From NCBI RefSeq assembly GCF_023634845.1, contig NZ_JAMLJL010000006.1:1-64000 (forward strand): DNA of 64,000 nt, in the 5' to 3' direction. Below the pieces are notes generated by a model. The model searched no databases. It had not been told where the DNA came from and saw only the letters and a program-made list of their open reading frames with translations. Both the position numbers and the translations under genes were made by a program. The stretch is from Flavobacterium amniphilum (GTDB lineage Bacteria > Bacteroidota > Bacteroidia > Flavobacteriales > Flavobacteriaceae). Below are positions 34,314 through 42,159 of this stretch, one piece after another; the first letter of the stretch is position 1, and each line of letters opens with the position of its first letter.

Positions 34314-34412
34314 CTGAAGATCATTCAAAACTAAAAGCTAAAGCAATCAAGATTATTTTCTCCTTTTCAAGATTTCTTTGTCAGTCAAGGAGACTATTAC
34401 CTTCGTCGATTA

Positions 34413-34643
34413 GAAAACTCACACTGGCAACGAGAAAACTCCCTTTGGCAACGGGAAAACTCACTCTGGCATCGGAAAAACTCTTTTTGGCAAGGAGAAA
34501 ACTCACTCTGGCAACGAGAAAACTCTCTTTGGCAACGGGAAAACTTCCTCTGTCAACAGGAAAACTCACTCTGGCAGCAAGAAAACTCCCTTTGGCAACG
34601 GGAAAACTAACTCCGGACAAATGAAAAATTATTTCGCACAAAT
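34413..34643. repeat. 21-bp tandem repeat array, 11 units
   Basis: Eleven contiguous 21-bp units with cores AAAACTCACTCTGGCAACG and AAAACTCCCTTTGGCAACG, partly alternating (units 1-3, 5-6, 8-9). Units 10-11 are degenerate (ending CACAAATG). It has the same 21-bp length, the same A-tract plus TC(A/C)CT pattern and the same alternation as the array at 18999-19418, though only ~50% of positions match. It lies between the FCP1-like gene and the L,D-transpeptidase gene, next to a possible promoter (GTAACTTGC, ~34665). Confidence 0.95.
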
Positions 34644-34710
34644 GAAAAACATAAGCGATTTTCCGTAACTTGCATCTCGTCCCTTATAACTTTTACATTC
34701 CGCAAAATAA

Positions 34711-35349
34711 ATGAAGAACTTAATCATTGCTGCCGCAACGGTACTGCTGCTTATTTTCAGTTCAAAACTATCCGATAAGAAAAATACAGAAGCTACAAAA
34801 GAAGATAAATCGGTAAATCCCTCCTATTCAAAAGAAGCTACCGATGAAAGAATCGCCACACATTCGGCTGAAATCAAATCATTCATCGCTAAGAATAAAG
34901 AATACAACGATCAGGTGACTTTCCTTGTCGACATGAAAATCCATTCGGGCCGAAACCGGTTTTTTATCTACGACCTGCAATCCGATAAAGTGACTGATAA
35001 AGGTCTTGTGGCGCATGGTTCCGGTTCCGAAACAAACACTGTGGGCAAACTCAAATTCAGCAACGTCAACAACTCATTGTGCACTGCTTTAGGGAAATAT
35101 TCCATCGGCTACAGCTACAACGGAAAGTTCGGAAAAGCCTACAAGATGTACGGCTTGGACAAAACAAATGACAATGCCTACTTACGGAATATCGTGCTGC
35201 ACAAATACAAAGATGTTCCGTATGAAGAACAAATTGATGAAATTTGCAACAGTTACGGTTGCCCAATGGTAAACGAAACTTTTTACAAACGCATCGAAAA
35301 AATAATTGACAACTCTGATAAAAAGATTCTTTTGTACATTTATTATTAG
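34711..35349 (+). CDS. Murein L,D-transpeptidase, YkuD_2 family
   Basis: The 212-residue product has an N-terminal signal or anchor (LIIAAATVLLLIFSS) and a Lys/Glu/Ser-rich linker. The catalytic domain fits the YkuD_2 family: FLVDMKIHSGRNRFFIYDL, GLVAHGSGSETN and the active site NSYGCPMVNE (Cys, ~residue 188). LRNIVLHKYKDVP provides the conserved His. L,D-transpeptidases form 3-3 cross-links or attach proteins to peptidoglycan in the periplasm. It lies directly downstream of the second tandem array. Confidence 0.88.
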   Translation: MKNLIIAAATVLLLIFSSKLSDKKNTEATKEDKSVNPSYSKEATDERIATHSAEIKSFIAKNKEYNDQVTFLVDMKIHSGRNRFFIYDLQSDKVTDKGLVAHGSGSETNTVGKLKFSNVNNSLCTALGKYSIGYSYNGKFGKAYKMYGLDKTNDNAYLRNIVLHKYKDVPYEEQIDEICNSYGCPMVNETFYKRIEKIIDNSDKKILLYIYY

Positions 35350-35373
35350 AATAAATTGTCTAATCCCAACCGA

Positions 35374-36060
35374 ATGATTACAACTCAAACTAAACTATTC
35401 GCTGTTCTTTTATTTATATCGAATACGATCAGACTTTCTGCGCAGGAAATCCCCATACCCCAAAACTATTCTGTTGTCGAAAAGGTAAAAGGCGATCTTG
35501 ATAAAGACAATATCCCCGAGCTGGTTGTTGCTTATAATACCAAACAGGAAACCGATTCCGATAATGATGTTACAAGAGAATTAATCATTTATAAACTCAA
35601 AAACAAACAATGGACGGTCTGGAAAAAATCAAAACAGGCACTCTATAGTAGCCGTGGAGGCGGCATGATGGGCGACCCTTTTGAAAACATTGAAATCAAA
35701 AACCAGGTTTTGAGTATCAGTCAAAACGGTGGCAGCAGCTGGAAATGGGGCCACACCGATAAATACCGTTTTCAGAACGGAGCATTCTTTTTAATTGGTT
35801 ACACCAGTGATTCCGGTAAAGATTGTGAATATTGGACACATGTTGATTTCAATCTGTCTACCGGTAAATTGATCGTAAACAAAGAATATCACAAATGTAA
35901 AGATGATAATCTGGACAATTTAAATGTATACAAAACAGAAAACGAAACCTTTTTCAAAAAAGGATTAAAAATCACCCTTGAAAAAAGATCCGAAAAAGAT
36001 GTGCTCATCATCACCCCAAAATACAAACATCAAATTTACATTGCACACACTAACGACTGA
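35374..36060 (+). CDS. Secreted FG-GAP-like protein
   Basis: The ATG at 35374 (MITTQTKLFAVLLF) gives a signal peptide ending in RLSAQ; an upstream TTG at 35356 would add six residues. KGDLDKDNIPELVVAYN near residue 40 has the FG-GAP/EF-hand-like calcium loop. The rest is beta-rich (GGSSWKWGHTDKYRF). Family unknown. It follows the L,D-transpeptidase gene after 24 bp and may be co-transcribed. Confidence 0.55.
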   Translation: MITTQTKLFAVLLFISNTIRLSAQEIPIPQNYSVVEKVKGDLDKDNIPELVVAYNTKQETDSDNDVTRELIIYKLKNKQWTVWKKSKQALYSSRGGGMMGDPFENIEIKNQVLSISQNGGSSWKWGHTDKYRFQNGAFFLIGYTSDSGKDCEYWTHVDFNLSTGKLIVNKEYHKCKDDNLDNLNVYKTENETFFKKGLKITLEKRSEKDVLIITPKYKHQIYIAHTND

Positions 36061-36095
36061 CAATAGTTTTAGATTTATCAATAAAAACTTCCACC

Positions 36096-36542
36096 ATGAA
36101 ATCCATTTTTGAAACATCCACAAGGGACGAATTAAGATCCAGAATCAATTCTTTACAACAAGGAACTCCTGCTCAGTGGGGCAAAATGAATTTATACCAA
36201 ATGCTGAAACACTGTACACTTTGTGAGGATATGTTTTTGGGCGAATTAAAAATCAAACGGGTTTTCATCGGCCGTATCATCGGACCAGGTTTTCTCAAAA
36301 AAGTATTAAAGGATGACGCTCCTTTCGGAAAAAATTCCCCAACCAGTCCGCTGTTAAAAGAAACAAAGGAAAATGGTGATATTCAATTACAGAAAGAAGA
36401 ATGGCTCAACCGGATCGAAAAATATGCCACATTCAATAACAATACATTTGTACATCCTTTCTTCGGTCCCATGACAAAAGAACAAATGGGATTGTTTGCT
36501 TACAAACACGCAGATCATCACTTGAGACAATTTGGAGCATAA
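36096..36542 (+). CDS. DUF1569/DinB-like protein
   Basis: The 148-residue protein has the pattern of DUF1569: GTPAQWGKMNLYQMLKHC near residue 28, a central basic segment (KIKRVFIGRIIGPGFLKKV) and a final HPFFGPMTKEQMGLFAYKH with His ligands (HADHHLRQFG). This is a four-helix DinB-like fold that typically binds a metal through His residues. Function is unknown. It is convergent with the DUF6607 gene. Confidence 0.75.
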   Translation: MKSIFETSTRDELRSRINSLQQGTPAQWGKMNLYQMLKHCTLCEDMFLGELKIKRVFIGRIIGPGFLKKVLKDDAPFGKNSPTSPLLKETKENGDIQLQKEEWLNRIEKYATFNNNTFVHPFFGPMTKEQMGLFAYKHADHHLRQFGA

Positions 36543-36559
36543 TATTATTTAAATAATAA

Positions 36560-36587
36560 AAAAGCCGGTTCAAATGAACCGGCTTTT
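36560..36587. terminator. Bidirectional intrinsic terminator
   Basis: AAAAGCCGGTTC and GAACCGGCTTTT form a perfect 12-bp stem around AAAT between the DUF1569 and DUF6607 genes, with A/T tracts on both sides. Confidence 0.9.
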
Positions 36588-36590
36588 ACT

Positions 36591-37496
36591 TTATGATTTC
36601 TTCACGAAATCATCTATGATCTTATCAGATTCTGCTTTGGTAGCAGTTGGTTTCAAATCAAATAAATGCATGAATAACGGTTGACCTTTAACAACTGTCT
36701 CTAAATTCAAATCTTTATTCAAATTAAACACCGACTGCCATTTATCTCTCACATTTTTCCACAATACATTATTCTTTTTCCAGTAGTTTTGGGCAGCAAT
36801 ACACTTTGAATTATCAACTTTACGGTAGTAATCCATTCCTTTTTCAAATGCTAAGGTTTTATCGGCACCTTTATCATCTCTTTGGATCTTTTCGTTATCC
36901 TGCTCGTGTAACCAACCGTATTTAGTTATTTCATGAATGTTTCTTCTCTTTAAAACATTGTAATCATTACGGATGGTGTGCTCTCTTCTTGGAAGTGGCG
37001 CATCTGCCGTATTTTTCCATGTCGAAGTTCCGTCAACGTGAACCCATGAAGCCGTTCCCTCATATCGCGGACTGTCATCTACCTGATATACTCTTTGTGT
37101 CCATTGCCCTTTTACCGCATTTGAAGGTAAGGTTACAAATTTCCAGGTCTTATCTTTATAAAACTCATAAAATTTTGTATTCTCGAATTCCCAATCCTGA
37201 CGCCAGTGTTTTACAATTGTTGTGTCTCCAACGATCAATAAATGCTGCATTACAATTTTGTTCGGTTTGTCTTCAACCAATTCAACCCATTCCAATCCAA
37301 AATCCTTTTTTGAAGGTGATGGTTTGTAAGCTTCATCTTTGCTTACTTTAAATGTTTCTGTAAAATTGAATTCTACTTCGTAACAGCCACACATCGCTTT
37401 AATAGCATCAGTGTCTTTTTTCTTTTTATCCTGTGCCGATATAGTCAAAGAAGCCATTGACAATGCCAGAATTGTTATTGATTTGAAAGTTTTCAT
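36591..37496 (-). CDS. DUF6607 family secreted protein
   Basis: The 301-residue protein has a signal peptide ending in TISAQ. Conserved features of DUF6607 are seen: MCGCYEVEFNFTETF, a long central region with HWRQDWEFENTKFYEFYK, and EHTIRNDYNVLKRRNIHEIT. This family is found mostly in Bacteroidetes and, as here, next to HmuY/TonB haem loci. Two Cys residues near the start could bind metal or haem. Its gene is divergent from the TonB receptor, with which it shares the promoter region 37497-37605. Confidence 0.75.
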   Translation of the reverse strand: MKTFKSITILALSMASLTISAQDKKKKDTDAIKAMCGCYEVEFNFTETFKVSKDEAYKPSPSKKDFGLEWVELVEDKPNKIVMQHLLIVGDTTIVKHWRQDWEFENTKFYEFYKDKTWKFVTLPSNAVKGQWTQRVYQVDDSPRYEGTASWVHVDGTSTWKNTADAPLPRREHTIRNDYNVLKRRNIHEITKYGWLHEQDNEKIQRDDKGADKTLAFEKGMDYYRKVDNSKCIAAQNYWKKNNVLWKNVRDKWQSVFNLNKDLNLETVVKGQPLFMHLFDLKPTATKAESDKIIDDFVKKS

Positions 37497-37535
37497 TTGA
37501 GATAGGGTTTAAAAATTCTGTTGCAAAAATATAAA

Positions 37536-37556
37536 TTTTATTTAGAACAAATAAAA
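37536..37556. promoter_or_regulatory. Candidate Fur box (21-bp palindrome)
   Basis: TTTTATTT (37536-37543) and AAATAAAA (37549-37556) form a perfect inverted repeat with a 5-bp centre, 21 bp in all. It lies 8 bp upstream of the -7 box TATATTTG of the TonB receptor gene, so a bound repressor would cover the promoter. The left half (TTATTTAGAA) resembles Fur sites. Assignment to Fur is inferred from the iron/haem genes on both sides. Confidence 0.5.
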
Positions 37557-37564
37557 ATAAGATA

Positions 37565-37572
37565 TATATTTG
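37565..37572 (+). promoter_or_regulatory. Predicted -7 promoter box of the haem locus
   Basis: TATATTTG matches TAnnTTTG and lies 33 bp before the start at 37606. Confidence 0.65.
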
Positions 37573-37605
37573 CCAAATAAATTTTATTAAGACTTAATCT
37601 AAATA

Positions 37606-39723
37606 ATGAAAGTTAAAACTACTTTTCTGTTTATAAGCTGCTTTGTCCCTATTTTACTGCTTGCTCAGAACAAGGTCAAAGACACCTCAAATACCAATAA
37701 GCTGAATGAAGTTGTGGTTACAGCCCAATTTGGACCGCAATCATTGAAAAAATCCGTTCACAATGTCCGTATTATATCAAAAGAAGATATTAAAAATCAG
37801 GCAGCTACTAACCTATCTGATGTTCTCAACCAATATCTGAATATAACCATTGCCCCAAGTTCAGGAACCGGACGCTCCACAGTATCCATGTTTGGTCTGG
37901 ATGGACAGTACTTTAAAATTTTAGTTGACAATATACCGGTTGTAAGTGACAATAGCTTAGGAAATAATATCGATTTAACCCAAATTAATCTGGACGACAT
38001 TGAGCGCATCGAGATTATTGAAGGTTCAATGGGTGTAACTCATGGTGCCAATGCAGTGAGTGGAATTTTAAATATCATCACCAAAAAAAATTCGGCAAAA
38101 AAGTGGGAAATCACTGCAATGGCACAAGAGGAAACTGTGGGAGGCGAATATGATTTCATGCAAAAAGGCAGGCATATACAGTCACTTAAGGTCTCCAATA
38201 AAATCAATAATTCCTGGTTTGCTTCATTAGGTTTTAACCGAAATGATTTTCAGGGTTTTCTGGATAACCGAAAAGGCGAAAACCACCAGGAATCTGATAT
38301 GCTAAGAGGCTACACCTGGCTTCCGAAGCAGCAATATTTTTCAAATGCGGTAATCAACTATACCAAAAAAGATTTCCGTGCTTTTTACAAATTCGATTAT
38401 CTGGATGAAACCATTGATTATTTCAACCCAACTATTTTAGTAATAGCTAATCCGCCTTTTGGCCAAAACAGATTTGCTAATGATACCCGTTATTTAAGCA
38501 ATCGTTTCTACCATCATTTAAATGCTTCGGGAAAATTATTCACACTCAGTTACAATGTTTCGGTTTCACATCAGCAACAGGCCAGACATGCCGAAAATTT
38601 TCAGTATGATTTCCAAAATAACACCGAAATCAATCTGCAAAAAATAAAACAACAGGAAGCAAACGTCTTCTACTCTACCGGAACTTTGTCCAATTTCTTT
38701 AAAAATAATATAGCCGATTTACAATTAGGTTATGAATTAGCCAATACCAAAGGATTTGCCTTAGTTGATGGTGAAAATCAAACAAAAGTGGAAGTTGAAA
38801 AACGTTTTGAGAATTATGATTTTTTTGCTTCTGCAGAGATACATCCAACAGAAAAGTTTTCCATCCGACCGGGAATCCGTACTTCCATCCAATCAAAATT
38901 TGATTCCCAATATGCAACTTCATTAGGACTAAGATACTTATTTGACATCGGATTGGAAGCAAGAGCATCAATGGGCAAATCGTTCAGAGTACCGACTTTT
39001 GAAGAAATGTATTCGAAAATAAAGTTTTCTGGCCATCAATTTTACGGAAATGAAAATCTAGTCCCGGAAAATAGTACATCATACGAGCTAAATACCAAAA
39101 AAGATTTTATCATCAATAAAAATGTAAAATGGCAGACTAAGGCAGCTGCAGGCTTTTTGAATGTTGATGACCGGATAGAAATGGCTTTTGTTGGTTACGA
39201 AAATACTGCACCTGTTTACCAATACATCAATATTAGTTCATATAAAATGTGGAATGCATCAACAAACCATCAATTCCAATACAAAAACTTTACAGCAAAT
39301 GCCGGTGCCATCATAGTGGGAATTTCTCAAAAAATTGATGATGGAGAAGCTGTTTCGGATGACCGTTTCTTGTACAACTTACAGTTGAATGCCAATTTTT
39401 CCTACGAACTGAAAAAAATCAATACACTATTTGCCCTGTACTACAAATACAACGGTAAACAGCAACAATTTCAACGCACTACCGAAAATAGCCAACCGGT
39501 ATATAAATTATCTGAAATAGAAGGTTATTCCTTCATGGATGCATCCATCCGTAAAACCTTTCTCAAAAATCAACTGGAAGCCACAATTGGTGCCCGAAAC
39601 CTTTTTGATGTTACCCGGATCAATCAGGGCATTTCATCAGGTGTTCATGCCACATCAAGCGCCATCTTACTTGGCTATGGCCGTTCCTATTTCCTAAAAC
39701 TAGCGTATAACCTTAATTTTTAA
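37606..39723 (+). CDS. TonB-dependent outer-membrane receptor, probably haem
   Basis: The 705-residue product has a signal peptide (LLLAQ). The plug domain is clear: LNEVVVTAQ (TonB-box-like region), SLKKSVHNVRIISKEDI, ERIEIIEGSMGVTHGANAVSG and ILNIITKK. The C-terminal barrel ends with an aromatic strand (YFLKLAYNLNF). Members of this family beside HmuY take up haem or haemoglobin. Without HmuR-specific His markers I cannot fix the substrate. The first gene of a three-gene operon with hmuY and a DoxX-like gene; gaps are 15 and 9 bp. Confidence 0.85.
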   Translation: MKVKTTFLFISCFVPILLLAQNKVKDTSNTNKLNEVVVTAQFGPQSLKKSVHNVRIISKEDIKNQAATNLSDVLNQYLNITIAPSSGTGRSTVSMFGLDGQYFKILVDNIPVVSDNSLGNNIDLTQINLDDIERIEIIEGSMGVTHGANAVSGILNIITKKNSAKKWEITAMAQEETVGGEYDFMQKGRHIQSLKVSNKINNSWFASLGFNRNDFQGFLDNRKGENHQESDMLRGYTWLPKQQYFSNAVINYTKKDFRAFYKFDYLDETIDYFNPTILVIANPPFGQNRFANDTRYLSNRFYHHLNASGKLFTLSYNVSVSHQQQARHAENFQYDFQNNTEINLQKIKQQEANVFYSTGTLSNFFKNNIADLQLGYELANTKGFALVDGENQTKVEVEKRFENYDFFASAEIHPTEKFSIRPGIRTSIQSKFDSQYATSLGLRYLFDIGLEARASMGKSFRVPTFEEMYSKIKFSGHQFYGNENLVPENSTSYELNTKKDFIINKNVKWQTKAAAGFLNVDDRIEMAFVGYENTAPVYQYINISSYKMWNASTNHQFQYKNFTANAGAIIVGISQKIDDGEAVSDDRFLYNLQLNANFSYELKKINTLFALYYKYNGKQQQFQRTTENSQPVYKLSEIEGYSFMDASIRKTFLKNQLEATIGARNLFDVTRINQGISSGVHATSSAILLGYGRSYFLKLAYNLNF

Positions 39724-39738
39724 TTAATACACATATCT

Positions 39739-41142
39739 ATGAAAAAAGCAATTTACTTTTTCTTAAGTGCTTTAGCTCTTGGAGCATTCAGTTGTTCTGA
39801 AGACTCAAATACATCAGATTCGTTAGGCGTTGCCTTCGTGAATCAGGAAGTTAATATCACACAATCCAGCAATCAGGTGAATGTGGTTTTCTCTGAAGCA
39901 ACTAAAAAATCAGGAACTGTAACCCTTAGCATCGAAGCAAACGGTGTTACTTATGGAACCGATTTCAATACAAATCCGGTAGCCGTGAATAATACAATCA
40001 CAGTTCCATTTGCAGCGGGTGCTACTTCTGCAACATTTACATTCAACAAATTAATTGATGCAACGGAAGGACAAACCAAAAATGCAAAATTCACCGTTAC
40101 TGCCGTAACCGGTATTGATGCTGAATTCACATCTCCAACAAATACAACCCGACTTAATTTCAATGAAGTGCCGGTTTCAAGTAAAACAATTTCTCCAGCT
40201 GTTGGCGGAAATACTTTTCCAAACAATGTTTATGTTGATTTAAGCTCTGGCGTTACAACAAATGTTGCCAGAACTTCATGGGAATTAGGTTTTTACTCAG
40301 GAACTGATTACCGAGTGGTTTTGAATCCCGGTATCAACAAATTTGCCGTTAAGCAATTAGCAACTACAAACATTGATGAAGTACAAACTTCTGATGCAAA
40401 TGTAACCACAGGTAACTATGATCCGGCTGGCGCACCATATATCGATCATCCATACGGAAACTTATCAGGTACTGCAATTGCAGCTATTTCAGCAACCGAT
40501 GCTGATAACAAAGTTTACTTGGTAAATCTTGGACAAAATGTTTCTGCTACGCCAGCAACAGGAAGTAATGCCGCTTTAACTGGTACAGACAGAGGATGGA
40601 AAAAAATCAGAATTTTAAGAAACGGCAACGGTTATAAGTTGTTATATGCTAATATCGAAGCAACTACACACAATGAAATCAACATTACAAAAGATGAAGC
40701 TCATAATTTCAGCTTTGTAAGCCTTTTAAATGGTGCATTAGTAAATGCTGAACCATTAAAACAAAAATGGGATATCAATTTAGGTACTTTCATGAACTAC
40801 ACACAATACAACGGACAGGATGTATCGTACTACTATCCGGATTTTGTAACATCAAATACAATCAACGGAACACGTGTGTATGAAGTATTAACTTCTGAAT
40901 TTACATATGATGCTTTTACAACAGCTAATGTGGATGCCAATAAATTTAATACAACAGCAGCTGCAGACAGAAGAGCAATTGGAGCTAACTGGAGAGCAAC
41001 TTATCCTTCAGCTTCTTTAAAAACAGACCGTTTTTATGTAGTTAAAGATGCAGCTGGAAACATTTACAAATTGAAATTTACTGCAATGGTAAATGGTTCT
41101 TCAGAAAGAGGAAACATCACTTTCGAATACATTAAATTGTAA
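39739..41142 (+). CDS. hmuY: HmuY-family haem-binding lipoprotein
   Basis: The 467-residue product has a lipobox (ALGAFSC, Cys19). Residues ~30-140 form a Calx-beta-like domain (VTLSIEANGVTYGTDF...ATFTFNKLIDATEGQTKN). From ~150 to the end is an HmuY domain: NVYVDLSSGVTTNVARTSWELGF, INKFAVKQLATTNIDEVQ, the DGWxKIRI-like GWKKIRILRNGNGYKLLY, and the C-terminal FYVVKDAAGNIYKLKFTAMV. HmuY is an outer-membrane lipoprotein that binds haem and passes it to the TonB receptor. It is larger than Porphyromonas HmuY (~216 residues) because of the N-terminal domain. Confidence 0.85.
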   Translation: MKKAIYFFLSALALGAFSCSEDSNTSDSLGVAFVNQEVNITQSSNQVNVVFSEATKKSGTVTLSIEANGVTYGTDFNTNPVAVNNTITVPFAAGATSATFTFNKLIDATEGQTKNAKFTVTAVTGIDAEFTSPTNTTRLNFNEVPVSSKTISPAVGGNTFPNNVYVDLSSGVTTNVARTSWELGFYSGTDYRVVLNPGINKFAVKQLATTNIDEVQTSDANVTTGNYDPAGAPYIDHPYGNLSGTAIAAISATDADNKVYLVNLGQNVSATPATGSNAALTGTDRGWKKIRILRNGNGYKLLYANIEATTHNEINITKDEAHNFSFVSLLNGALVNAEPLKQKWDINLGTFMNYTQYNGQDVSYYYPDFVTSNTINGTRVYEVLTSEFTYDAFTTANVDANKFNTTAAADRRAIGANWRATYPSASLKTDRFYVVKDAAGNIYKLKFTAMVNGSSERGNITFEYIKL

Positions 41143-41151
41143 GATCAAATC

Positions 41152-41616
41152 ATGAAAGCATTAAAAATTATCATCATCATTTTGAACCTATACATAGGTG
41201 GTTTTATGATCTACGGAAGTTTCGGAAAATTTAAAGAAACTCCAAAAGCAACTGAGATTGTTGAAAAAGTCCAAAAAGGTGAAGAAGTTGCACCGAATGT
41301 TGACGTTTTAAAAATCAAAAACTACATCTTCGGAATGAAACAATCAGGTTTTTTCTGGCAGTTTTTGGGGATTATGGAATTAGTAGCCGGATTATTACTG
41401 GTAAGCCAGGTGTCCTCAAGAATCGGAGCAATTATTGCGCTTCCTTTAACGGTAAATATCTTCTTGTTCCATTTGTTTCTGGAAGGACATGAAATAGGCG
41501 AATTAATTCAAACTTTATGTTTATTATTAGCCAACTTGTTTCTAATTGCTTCTTCCTTTAAAATCTGGAAGCCTCTCTTATTGGACAAATCAATCATTCA
41601 ATTCAAAGAAGCATAA
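41152..41616 (+). CDS. DoxX-like membrane protein
   Basis: The 154-residue product has four hydrophobic segments (~4-22, ~68-86, ~95-112, ~120-137), a short hydrophilic stretch after the first, and VSSRIGAIIALPLTVNIFLFHLF and FLEGHEIG, similar to DoxX family proteins. The role within the haem operon is unknown; DoxX-type proteins are often associated with redox or lipid modification. It starts 9 bp after hmuY and ends before a strong terminator. Confidence 0.65.
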   Translation: MKALKIIIIILNLYIGGFMIYGSFGKFKETPKATEIVEKVQKGEEVAPNVDVLKIKNYIFGMKQSGFFWQFLGIMELVAGLLLVSQVSSRIGAIIALPLTVNIFLFHLFLEGHEIGELIQTLCLLLANLFLIASSFKIWKPLLLDKSIIQFKEA

Positions 41617-41634
41617 TTTTCCCGACATAATATT

Positions 41635-41664
41635 AAAGGCCATCAAAATGATGGCCTTTTTTTT
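41635..41664 (+). terminator. Intrinsic terminator of the haem operon
   Basis: GGCCATC and GATGGCC form a 7-bp stem around AAAAT, followed by eight T residues. Confidence 0.92.
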
Positions 41665-41835
41665 ATATAACACTTTTTAAATCAATAAATTAGCAAGTTA
41701 TTTCATAACTTTAACAATTATTCCTTTCCTCAAAATACCATTCCTTTCTATTTAACAAAGCATGGAGTCCAGAGACCATCAAAAAAAACGGGGCAAACCC
41801 AAAAGCCAGAATTGGGAAAGTAAAATTTTAAACCT

Positions 41836-42108
41836 ATGCCAAAGTATGTGATCGAAAGAGAAATCCCCGGCGCGGGTGATTTAACGCAGGAACAGTTGAA
41901 ATCAATTTCACAAGCGTCATGCGGGGTTTTAGACGAATTAGGCCCAAAAATACAATGGGTTCACAGTTATGTAACCGATAATAAAATTTATTGTATTTAC
42001 AACGCACCGAACGAAGAAATGGTTCGTGAACACGCTAAAAAAGGCGGTTTTCCAGCCAATAGCGTGAGTAAGGTACACACTATCATTGATCCAATCACAG
42101 CAGAATAA
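41836..42108 (+). CDS. DUF4242 family protein
   Basis: The 90-residue product fits DUF4242: KYVIEREIPGAGDLTQEQLK, QWVHSYVTDNKIYCIYNAP and a C-terminal HAKKGGFPANSVSKVHTIIDP. It has a ferredoxin-like fold and is small and soluble; related proteins bind nickel or other metals. Its function is unknown. It ends before a bidirectional terminator shared with the convergent valS gene. Confidence 0.8.
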   Translation: MPKYVIEREIPGAGDLTQEQLKSISQASCGVLDELGPKIQWVHSYVTDNKIYCIYNAPNEEMVREHAKKGGFPANSVSKVHTIIDPITAE

Positions 42109-42111
42109 AAA

Positions 42112-42139
42112 AATCCCATCAGCTCACGCGGATGGGATT
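42112..42139. terminator. Bidirectional hairpin terminator
   Basis: AATCCCATC and GATGGGATT form a 9-bp stem around a 10-nt loop, with A- and T-rich flanks, between DUF4242 and valS. Confidence 0.8.
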
Positions 42140-42159
42140 CATTTTTAATCCATATTGCT

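Noticed and set aside
34381..34641. Open frame on the - strand across the second tandem array, with S-F-(P/L)-V-A-(K/R) heptads
   Set aside because: Same reason: open only because the period is a multiple of 3; no start signal and low complexity.
41762..41851. 29-codon open frame (MESRDHQKKRGKPKSQ...) before the DUF4242 gene
   Set aside because: Overlaps the DUF4242 start in another frame and has no supporting motif; too short to claim.
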